Source of the DNA: Willaertia magna
Taxonomy: Eukaryota > Heterolobosea > Eutetramitea > Acrasida > Naegleriidae
Length of the DNA stretch: 15,391 bases
Assembly (NCBI GenBank): GCA_902984215.1
Contig: CADWAF010003315.1
Coordinates: 1 to 15,391 of the forward strand
Reading direction: 5' to 3'
Below, piece by piece: positions 8,554-15,391 of the stretch (position 1 is the stretch's first letter; the number at the start of each line of letters is the position of its first letter). The notes beneath the pieces were generated by a model. It did no database searches, was not told the DNA's origin, and saw only the letters and a program-made list of their open reading frames with translations. The translations under genes and the position numbers were made by a program.

Positions 8554-9327
8554 TTAAATTAAATAAAAAATAAAAAATAAAAAAAATAAAAAATCTAATT
8601 CACCTGATAAACCAAATAAATTAAAAGCTTCACCTTCATAAGTAAATGTACTTAATAATATGAAATATATTTGTTTATTATTTAATACAATAACTAATTT
8701 ATCACTATAAATAACCATTGTAACAATAGTTGCATCTTTATGTCTAGTTTCTTAAATTTTAGAGATATTATCATCAATACTAGTATCCCATTTAATTAAT
8801 TAACTATTTGCCCCACATGAATAGAAAGTATTAGTCTTTTTATCTATAACAACTTTGTAAATCTTATTGTTATAATCTAAAATCTTCTTTTTTAATTTAC
8901 TAAAATCAAATAAAATAACATTTAAATTACTATATAATGAAACTGATACTATATTATCACTAATTACACAAATAATTTGTTTTAGTTGTTGAAGGAATTG
9001 TGTTATTATTATTTATTATAGTATTTTTTTTTATGTTTTAATTAATTTTTTAGCTAATAAATTGATAGGAAGAGTTATAATTATATTATTATTATTCGTT
9101 TTTGATATTTCTGTATTATTGTTATTTTTTACAGTAACTTGTAGATTATTAGTAAAAGAAGAAGGTATTATTGGAGATTTATTTAGATTGTAAAAATTGA
9201 CAAAAATAAAAAAAAGGCTTATAGATTTTAAAATTTTATTTTTTAAAAATCGTAATTTTGCTAAATTGTAAATTTGAAATTTTTAAAATTTTAAAAATGT
9301 AGTAAAATCTTAAAAAATGAGATTCAT
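8554..9327 (-). CDS. WD40-like repeat protein with Asn-rich N-terminus
   Basis: A single frame starts at ATG 9327-9325 and stays free of TGA and TAG to the 8554 TAA. It carries at least seven internal TAAs. The N-terminus is low complexity (Asn/Ile/Leu, with Gln near LQQ). From about residue 125 it reads like propeller blades: DNIVSVSLYSNLNVILFDF, then YKVVIDKKTNTFYSCGANS, Gln(TAA, 8800), LIKWDTS. That last stretch fits the WD-repeat ending '[S]-G-x-D-x-x-[IL]-x-x-W-D'. After a second TAA (8752) come ETRHKDATIVTM and YSDKLVIV, the start of another blade. Only about two blades are seen, where WD40 proteins usually have seven. The 3' end runs into repeat R, so the gene is probably truncated. 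WD40 domains are protein-binding scaffolds; the partner is unknown. Confidence 0.55.
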
Positions 9328-9346
9328 TTAATATTAATATTAAATC
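9326..9346. repeat. AT palindrome (TTTAATATTAATATTAAA type)
   Basis: A near-perfect self-complementary motif directly abuts the ATG of the WD40-like gene on its upstream side. The same motif recurs at 10563-10584, 12072-12168, 13017-13037 and 13574-13728. Confidence 0.6.
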
Positions 9347-9473
9347 AAAATTTGATATAAATATTAAAATTTTTCATTTTTTCTGCAAAATCGCGCCTTT
9401 TTTTTATTGTAAATAAAAAAAATAAAAAACTGAAAAAAAACGGACTTTTTTTTTATTTTATTAATTAATATTA

Positions 9474-9503
9474 TTTTTTTATATTAACCACTTGGAATCC
9501 TAA
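9474..9503 (+). repeat. 30-base repeat, copy 1
   Basis: A T-run followed by ATATTAACCACTTGGAATCC and then TAA. It is nearly identical to 14294-14325 (same orientation) and inverted relative to 10424-10453. The inner part (AACCAnnTGGAAT) is itself roughly palindromic. Confidence 0.7.
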
Positions 9504-10012
9504 GATTTAATTAAGGTATTATTACTAGATGTTAACTCTATATTGGTTTTACAAGAAAGATTCAATGATAACTAGTATTTTTCAATTCTAAATTAAATAT
9601 AACTTTTATTATAGAAACTTTTTTATCTTGTAATTGTTTAATTTTATCTTTTATATTTCTTATATTTATTACTTCTACTATTTATTAAATTTTTAGATAA
9701 CTTTTCTTTTAATTCTTTTGATTTATTATTTTTTATTGCATATTATTGTTGATGCTATTTAAAATAACTTTTAAGCTGAAATAATTTTATATTTTTAACT
9801 ACTGTAGTAATAATAAATGAAGTATTACTATTGTTGTTGTTATTATTAACAGTGTTATTACTATCAACAACTTTAAAAATAGTACTTCCAACAATATTAT
9901 TATTTAAAGTATTATTATGATGGATTGAACTTAGTTGAAAGTATTGTTGATTTATTTTTATTTTTTGAAAAATGTGATTTATCATTATTGACCATTTCAC
10001 AATAAGTTACAT
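9479..10012 (-). CDS. Asn/Gln-rich protein, unrecognised
   Basis: ATG 10012-10010 opens a frame that remains free of TGA for 177 codons to TAA 9481-9479, with several internal TAA/TAG codons. The protein is polar and low in complexity: a Gln/His/Asn-rich first half (SSIHHNNTLNNN, NNTVNNNNNNSNTS), a Gln cluster around 9750, then a Lys/Ser-rich stretch (NNKSKELKEKLSKNL) and a basic KYKKYKR. Such composition is common in AT-rich protist regulatory or RNA-binding proteins, but no domain is seen. The end lies inside the 30-base repeat at 9474-9503. It sits about 150 bases upstream of the WD40-like gene on the same strand. The two could be parts of one gene, since both have Asn-rich linkers, but no intron joining them was identified. 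Confidence 0.45.
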
Positions 10013-10423
10013 ATTTAATTTCACTTATAATGATGTTTATTCCAATAACTTCTTTCTTTCAAGTATAGAAATATTTAAATTAGGGATACATAAGTTAAAA
10101 TAAAAAGATGGAAAATCATATTCTTGTATCTTAATCAATCATAATAAAAGTGCATTCAAAAGCATACTTAAAGTTAAATATAAATGTTCTAATAAAGGTT
10201 TACTAAATTTAAATTTTATTGAAAACTTTTTTCTTTATTCAAATTAATTAATTAATTTCAATAATATTTCCATTTAAAATATAAATTAATTTATTCTTAA
10301 AATAAACAAAATTAAAATTCTTTCTGAAAATGAATAAATTATTGGATTTACTTTTTGAATAAATTAAAATACTTTATTTAAACTATTTAGTTATTGGATT
10401 GAATTAATTGAAATACTATATAT
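10013..10423. other. Spacer with a weak plus-strand frame
   Basis: The sequence is mostly featureless A/T. From ATG 10330 a plus-strand frame (MNKLLDLLFE...) is open past 10500 only if TAA is read through. It overlaps the 30-base repeat. Support is composition only, so it is not called as a gene. Confidence 0.3.
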
Positions 10424-10453
10424 TTAGGATTCCAATTGGTTAATATAAAAAAA
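10424..10453 (-). repeat. 30-base repeat, copy 2 (inverted)
   Basis: TTAGGATTCCAATTGGTTAA followed by TATAAAAAAA. It is the reverse complement of copies 1 and 3, so it forms inverted pairs bounding 9474-10453 (0.98 kb) and 10424-14325 (3.9 kb). Confidence 0.7.
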
Positions 10454-10562
10454 TATTTAAATCAATATTTCTCAAAACCCCAGTTGAAATTTTTTTTATA
10501 AAGTCTTAAAGAACTATATTAATTATTATCATTTCTGGATAAAAAAATACAAAACCAAAAAA

Positions 10563-10584
10563 AATTTAATATTAATATTAAATT
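10563..10584. repeat. AT palindrome
   Basis: TTTAATATTAATATTAAA lies just downstream of the minus-strand gene ending at 10597. Confidence 0.6.
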
Positions 10585-10596
10585 TATTAATGTAAA

Positions 10597-12424
10597 CTAG
10601 AAATCGTCATAAACATTCATCACTATTAAATCTTCATTTTTATTTAAATCGTCCAAAAAAACATCAAGTATAAAAGAAAGATTTTTTTTCATCTTTAATA
10701 AATCTAAAACTTTTCGACACCCTGCTGAATTAGAAAAATAATTGTAAATGCTTTCAAAACAACTTTTTACTAAAGCCTTTACATCTAAAGAACTAAAATT
10801 TATAACATCATTGTCCTCATAATCTTTACAATAAATCAATTCATCATCAGAAATGTCAAATAAAACAAAAAATTGAGAATCATATGAGCTATACTTTGCA
10901 TTAATTATAAAAAAATGCTCAGTTGTAACTTTTAAATGTATTTAATTTAATTCTATTGTCATTTTTTACACATTGCAATTTGTAACTGTTCAATATTTTC
11001 TTTTTGTAATGTATTTTTCACCAAAACAAGAGTTAATTTCATGTACAGTATTAATTAATAAAAAATCTTTGTTTTTCTTAACAAAAATATTCTCTACTAA
11101 AAGATTCTTTTCATTTCTTGCTAAAAAACTAAATGCCATTTCACTTATCTCTTCATTAAAGCCAGTTATGTTGTTGAAAATAATGTTATGTAAATCAAAA
11201 TTATAATTTTTCTAGTATTTCATTAATAAAGACTGTAAAAATTAGCGTTTGCATACAATCGGTTTTTAGTAAATAATAAAATAATTATTATTATATCCCT
11301 ACATTCATCAAACAACGCTCTATCATTTATTTTAAGAGCATAATAATAGTTTTTTAAAGTAGGTATAAAAAGCTTTAAAAGAAGCTTTAAATTATTAAAG
11401 TGAGTAACATAATAATATTAAACTATATTGTATTTACTTACTTTATTAAAGCTATAATGATATTCTTAATAAGTTAAAACAATAATGTTAAAAAATTCTA
11501 TAAGTTGTATCAAAGATAATTTTGTTGTCTTTAATTTTAATTGTAATAGAAAAGTAGTTTTTATTAGTTTAAGTAAGTAAAGATTAACAAATATACATTA
11601 AACACAAGAACTAATTATTTTGTAAAAATTCTCATCTAAAAATTTAATATTTATATGTAAAAAATAAAAATTGAATTTACTTTTTAATGATCTCAAAATG
11701 ACAAAAAAGTCTAAACTAAAGAAATTTTTGTCACATGTTGTCAATATGTAGTCGGTAAAGTAAAAAATGTAATCAATAATTATTTTCTTGTAAACAAAAA
11801 CGTTATAAAGGGATACTTCAATAAAATTGTCATTAAATGTTCCTATAATTATAAAAAAGACTTATCATCAACTTCATCTAATAAAAAATTTAGTGTTAAT
11901 ATTAACATTACTTACCAATATCATTATTAATTATTACGTCAGTAGTGTCATCTAAAGTAGTATTAGTATAATTAATTTTCTGTTTGTTCTTTAAAAAAGT
12001 TAAAACTTTCTTAACACTATTTACTACAACTAATGCCCAGAAATGATTTGTATAATTTTTTTGGGATTTCTTTTAATATTAATATTAATGAAACATTTAA
12101 TATTAATATTAAATGAAACATTATTTAATATAAATATTAAATAAAAGTTTAATATTAATATTAAACTTACCTTACCCTTCAATTCTGCCATCTTCTTGTA
12201 ATAAGAATAAATTTGTTTAACAGTTACTGTTTTTTCTGTATCTTTAGTAACTGTTTGATTGGTTTTTGTTTGTTGTATAATTGATAATTGAATGGATCAC
12301 TATTTAGTGAAAAAGCAATTAAAGATTTAAGAGATGATGTTGTGATAGTAGAAAATGTTGTTTTTTTATGAATTGTTTGTATATTTTATGTAAAGCTAGT
12401 TGCTTGGTTAAATGAAGTAGACAT
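10597..12424 (-). CDS. Unrecognised helical-repeat-like protein, three exons, partly degraded
   Basis: ATG 12424 opens a Ser/Thr/Gln-rich N-terminus (MSTSFNQATSF). After a one-base frame change between 12292 and 12245, a basic segment follows (QIYSYYKKMAELKGK). Splicing out 12170-12070 and 11915-11843 keeps the frame and joins GK to KSQKNYTNHFWALVV, and NNDI to GTFNDNFIEV. Exon 3 is long and helical: FDECRDIIIIILLFTKNRLY, NIIFNNITGFNEEISEMAF, then an acidic tail (DDLNKNEDLIV). It contains TAA at 11598, 11466, 11418, TAG at 11212, TGA at 10990, one frame change near 11240, and ends at TAG 10597. The repeated helices suggest a HEAT/ARM-like scaffold, but no family is identified. The same exon-3 region recurs at 13780-14290. 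Confidence 0.6.
11843..11915 (-). other. Intron 2 of the 10597-12424 gene (73 bases)
   Basis: The donor is GGTAAGTAATG and the acceptor AATTATAG. Removal restores one frame across the junction (codon split after its first base, giving Gly). An alternative acceptor ATTAG within it would give a shorter intron but leaves the frame closed. Confidence 0.65.
12070..12170 (-). other. Intron 1 of the 10597-12424 gene (101 bases), made of AT palindromes
   Basis: The donor is AAGGTAAGTTT and the acceptor TTAAAAG. The junction falls between codons (GGT AAG / AAA TCC). The interior is four copies of the TTTAATATTAATATTAAA-type palindrome separated by short spacers such as TGTTTCA. Confidence 0.7.
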
Positions 12425-12534
12425 AGCTATTGCTGAACTATTTTTTTGAAAATTATTTTTTTAAAAAAATGAATAACCAAAATTCATAAATTGCTAATCG
12501 GTATAAGAAGTTAAAATTAATATCCACTATCTCT
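12425..12534. promoter_or_regulatory. Short divergent promoter region
   Basis: 110 bases separate the start codons of the minus-strand (12424) and plus-strand (12535) related genes. The region contains T-runs and A-runs; no named motif is recognised. Confidence 0.4.
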
Positions 12535-12661
12535 ATGCTTGATTTGTCAATATAAGATTTAGTGGAAAAGAAATTAGAAACTAGTATTTTTAAAAAACTT
12601 TACATAGGAGATGAAATATTTGAAATATTTATTGATGTTTATCTATTAGAGTATGTTGAAT

Positions 12662-12698
12662 GTAAGTTTAATTTTATTATTATTATTAATATTTGTAG
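12662..12698 (+). other. Intron, 37 bases
   Basis: GTAAGT donor, TTTGTAG acceptor. Removal joins GTT GAA T to TT ACG GAA in frame. Confidence 0.6.
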
Positions 12699-12747
12699 TT
12701 ACGGAAAAAAGTGAATTATTTGACTACATTTTATTGAATCATTTAAG

Positions 12748-12778
12748 GTATGATATTAAAAAATAAGTATTTTTGTAG
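12748..12778 (+). other. Intron, 31 bases
   Basis: GTATGA donor and TTTTTGTAG acceptor, with an exon end CATTTAAG. The frame downstream needs TAA read as Gln or a frame change, so the acceptor choice is less certain. Confidence 0.45.
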
Positions 12779-13016
12779 CTTATAATTTATTTCAATTTTA
12801 AAAAGTATCCTATAGACAATGAGTAATGCAAAACTTAAGAAAAACAATAAAGCTATTCTATTATGAAATTCTAAACATATTAAAGAATAAAAATCAATAT
12901 AATACTACACAATTGTTTTATTTTACATTATTTTTAAGACAAGATTGTGTTATTGCTCCTTTAAGGTATTTTAATGACTTAGATTTATGGTTTGTATTTA
13001 TTTTTTATTTTGTTTT

Positions 13017-13037
13017 ATTTAATATTAATATTAAATT
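13017..13037. repeat. AT palindrome within the plus-strand gene
   Basis: TTTAATATTAATATTAAA followed by TTTTGTTCTAG, an acceptor-like end. This suggests the palindrome again sits in an intron (donor uncertain, about 12988-13010). The frame also reads through it. Confidence 0.45.
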
Positions 13038-13183
13038 TTGTTCTAGTTTGCAAATATTTACTTTTTACAACAAATTAATTTCCTTTAAGCAAGTTATTAA
13101 AGAAAAACTTGATAATAAATTGCATTCTCAAATACATTATAAAGTATTCCACATTAATAACTTTAATGTTGACTATGTTTATT

Positions 13184-13243
13184 GTAAATTTAATTTTAAC
13201 TAGTAAATTTAATTTTAACTAGTAAATTTAATTTTTTCTGCAG
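13184..13243 (+). other. Probable intron containing a 19-base tandem repeat
   Basis: The donor GTAAAT follows TATGTTTATT, and the acceptor is TTTTTTCTGCAG. The interior is 2.7 copies of a 19-base unit (TAAATTTAATTTTAACTAG) from 13185 to about 13236. Each unit ends in CTAG, a potential acceptor. Confidence 0.5.
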
Positions 13244-13567
13244 TAATTTATTTGAAAAAGCTTTTTTTAGTAGTTGTAAAATAATAAAAAATTTAAAGCA
13301 TGTATAAAATTTAGCTTCATAGATTTTTTTAAACAATTACATCTGAAGTAACTAAAAATGTAGTATTTAATAATCTATTAAAACTTAACTGAATTATTAA
13401 AGACCAATATTGAATATTGATTTTTATAGATCTGTATTATTGTTAGACCATATGTCTGCTTTTAATGTTGATGTAATTAGTATCTTGTATGACATTTATG
13501 AAAATTTAAAACATGAACTATTAATCTTTTAAAAGTTGATGTAAACTTTTTCAAGAGAATTTACAAA

Positions 13568-13731
13568 GTAAATAATTTAATATTCATATTAATTTAATTT
13601 ATCTTTTATTTAATATTAATATTAATTTTTTTTTATGCATTCATTTAATATTAATATTAAATAAATGTATGTAAAAAAAATTGATATTAATATTAAATGA
13701 AATCTTTTAATATTAATATTAAATTTATCAG
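13568..13731 (+). other. Probable 164-base intron rich in AT palindromes
   Basis: The donor GTAAAT follows TTTACAAA and the acceptor is TTTATCAG. Five copies of the TTTAATATTAATATTAAA-type motif fill it. Flanking coding-like frames exist on both sides, but their joining requires a frame adjustment. Confidence 0.45.
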
Positions 13732-14293
13732 GTTCTTTTGGTTAATAAGAAAGAAGTAATATTTTTTAAATGAATAAACAAATTCATTGTTTTTTACGAT
13801 TTATAACATGTTTACAAAATGGCTAGTTTTTATATTTAGTGTATATTTGATAATTTTTACTTATTTAAACTAATGAAAGCTACTTTTCCATTACAATTAA
13901 AGTTAAAAATAATGAAACTGTCTTTAATACAACTAATAAAATTTTTTAATATTGTTGTTCTAGTTTATCAAAAATATTATTATAGCTTTGATAAAACAAG
14001 TAAATACAATATAGTTCAGTATCATTATGTTGATTATTTCAATAATTTAAGACTTCTTTTAGAGCTTTTTATACTTATTTTAAAAGATTATTACTATACT
14101 TTTAGAACAAATAATAGAGTGTTGTTCGATGAATGTAGAGATGTAATAATGATTATCTTATTGTTTGTTAAAAATTGATTGTATACAAATATTAAACTTT
14201 TACAGTCTTTATTAATGAAATACTGGAAAAATTATAATCTTGACTTATATAACATTATTTTCAACAACATAACTGGCTTTAAATTTAATATTA

Positions 14294-14325
14294 TTTTTTT
14301 TTATATTAACCAATTAGAATCCTAA
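14294..14325 (+). repeat. 30-base repeat, copy 3
   Basis: A T-run, then ATATTAACCAATTAGAATCC, then TAA, in the same orientation as copy 1. It marks the point where the duplicated gene at 12535-14290 loses similarity to its partner. Confidence 0.7.
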
Positions 14326-14495
14326 GTTTATAAACAATGGAGTTATTTGATCTTTTCTAATCAAATTAAGAGTACATTGAACAATTATTTGAATTCTTTT
14401 AACTTGATTGACATTGATGTATATTGTTATTGATACAAATATCATGTTTATTATTATAATAATTCAACACTTTTAAAAAGAATAGAACTATAACG
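14326..14495 (-). pseudogene. Possible decayed reading frame leading into repeat copy 3
   Basis: The minus strand from about 14495 reads SSILFKSVELL, a Gln-like TAA run, SMSIKLKEFK, then LEKIKQLHCL before the repeat. It contains several TAA and two TGA codons. Polar, Lys/Glu-containing composition is the only support. Confidence 0.25.
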
Positions 14496-15159
14496 TTTTT
14501 TGTAAATAAATATATTTTTTGATTATTGTAATCAATTTTAAATATCTACAAACATTTTATAATTTTACAATAATTAACAGTTTAAAATTTAAATTCTAAT
14601 TAAAAGTTTATAATGTTTCCTTTTTAGTGTAACAATTAATAAATTATCTAATGAACTTTACAAAATTATGAATAATCTAATGAATTACTATTAAATTTTC
14701 ATTAACAATGATTGTTGTTTATAAAAGGTTTAACTGATTGTTTAGTATATTATATTAATTTAGTTGAACTATTTAAACTATAGGTAAATAGAGAATATTG
14801 TAATGTCACTTAAAATTACCTTACAAAAATAATAAAACAATAATAAAGTCTTTGAGTATTTATTTTAAAAGCAATAACAGTATTATTCTTGACAATCATA
14901 AACGCATAACGATTCCAATAAATAAAAAATACCTTAAAATTCATTGTATTTCATCATCATTATTAGCTCATCACTTCTATAGCTTTTACTAATTGCGTTA
15001 TCATAGACATCATTAAATAATAAATCAAATTATTTATTAACAAGATCAATAAATAATTAACAAATAATTATTATTTAATAACAACAATACTTCACAAGAA
15101 AATACAAAATTATAAATTGTTTCATTTTTTTTTGAATTTTTTTTTATTGTAAATAAGTT
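14496..15159. other. AT-rich spacer, nothing recognised
   Basis: All frames are interrupted frequently under both codes considered. No RNA gene or repeat is recognised, apart from general A/T simple sequence. Confidence 0.45.
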
Positions 15160-15391
15160 TAATATAAATCATTTTAAATAACATATAGTCATTGCATTGT
15201 AAAATTAGTTTAAAAAGACAAATAATAAAAAGAAATAATTTATATATTGTAAATTAATAATTAAATTAGAGAAATAAAAATGATTACAATAAATTTTATT
15301 TAAATAATTTACAACAATGTCCCCAATTTTCAACAATATAAATTTGATTATTTTCTTTATTTAAAGTAATTCCAATTGGTTTATTTAAATT
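15160..15391 (-). repeat. Right arm of the window-scale inverted repeat
   Basis: The reverse complement matches 255-490, covering the last NHL blade and about 130 bases of 3' flank. Small indels are scattered outside the coding part. Confidence 0.75.
15296..15391 (-). CDS. NHL-type beta-propeller protein, 3' end of a second copy
   Basis: Thirty-one codons from the window edge end at TAA 15298-15296. They read NKPIGITLNKENNQIYIVE, then NWGHCCKLFK, nearly identical to the end of the left copy (VERNGHCCKLFK). The 5' part is outside the window. The two copies converge, so the window lies between inverted members of one gene family. Both end at the same TAA, and their 3' flanks differ by indels directly after it, which supports TAA as the stop in this gene. 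Confidence 0.6.
   Translation of the reverse strand, partial: NLNKPIGITLNKENNQIYIVENWGHCCKLFK

Larger units (their letters stand above)
8225..8610. repeat. Dispersed repeat R, right copy
   Basis: This has the same layout and orientation as 855-1130. Hairpin motifs lie at 8241-8271 and 8334-8362, followed by 'aatgtcc' / 'aatgtctt' blocks, an A/T-only stretch, and 'aaatctaattc' ending at 8601. As on the left, it joins the 3' end of a minus-strand gene. The hairpin is doubled here. Confidence 0.6.
12535..14290 (+). pseudogene. Divergent partner gene related to 10597-12424, degraded and 3'-truncated
   Basis: ATG 12535 starts a frame (MLDLSI, TAA as Gln, DLVEKKLETS) that continues across two small introns as YVEFTEKSELFDYILLNHL. 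Later pieces are in different frames: 12826-13203 (RKTIKLFYYEILNILKN), 13435-13566 (DHMSAFNVDVISILYDIYEN) and 13780-14290. The last piece aligns codon by codon with exon 3 of the minus-strand gene (shared SKYNIVQY, LFDECRD, LLQSLLMKY, NIIFNNITGF). It stops being similar at 14285-14290, exactly where the 30-base repeat begins. It has TGA at 14176, where the partner has CGA (Arg). The N-termini of the two genes differ, so only the C-terminal part is clearly duplicated. Exon joins in the middle are uncertain. Confidence 0.5.

Noticed and set aside
9385..9400. GC-containing patch TGCAAAATCGCGCC upstream of the WD40-like gene as a promoter element
   Set aside because: It is a single occurrence with no known motif; probably chance.
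10973..11206. Plus-strand Phe/Leu-rich frame
   Set aside because: It is antisense to exon 3 of the gene at 10597-12424, which has paralogue support.
1..15391. CRISPR array, bacterial operon or phage region
   Set aside because: There are no regularly spaced repeats with unique spacers and no ribosome-binding sites; introns and composition indicate a eukaryote.

Overview
The window looks like nuclear DNA of a single-celled eukaryote. By eye it is about four-fifths A+T, with long A and T runs. Genes are short and divergent, and several have small GT-AG introns of 31-164 bases with GTAAGT-like donors. I see no bacterial operon signals, rRNA or convincing tRNA. The most important observation concerns the code. 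Several long reading frames stay open for hundreds of codons if TAA (and some TAG) is read as an amino acid, and they look broken otherwise. The in-frame TAAs sit beside CAA runs, and between two related genes they align with CAA, CAG or TAG, which points to glutamine. That code is known from ciliates and a few other protists (diplomonads, oxymonads). I favour a ciliate-like organism. The rival explanation is old copies decayed by C-to-T change.

Layout. Both window ends carry fragments of the same NHL-type beta-propeller gene, facing inward, with related 3' flanks (a window-scale inverted repeat). Positions 855-1130 and 8225-8610 hold two same-orientation copies of a dispersed repeat (R) with a hairpin motif. 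Between them, 1135-5552 on the minus strand holds four unrecognised genes: a basic amino-terminal protein, a Pro/Gln-rich protein, a helical protein and a 683-codon protein. Diverging from them at 5685-7836 is a plus-strand Tnp2/CACTA-like transposase broken by frameshifts. The block could be one large mobile element with a transposase and accessory genes, but its ends are not resolved.

From 8554 to 10012 there are two minus-strand genes, a WD40-like protein and an Asn/Gln-rich protein. From 10597 to 14290 two related genes diverge from a 110-base gap. The minus-strand member (10597-12424) has two clear introns. The plus-strand member (12535-14290) is more decayed and cut short at its 3' end. 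A palindromic AT motif recurs in their introns and flanks, and a 30-base repeat occurs at 9474, 10424 and 14294.

Apart from the transposase and the beta-propellers, no protein family is recognised with confidence. Frames were read by hand from the sequence; no database search was done.
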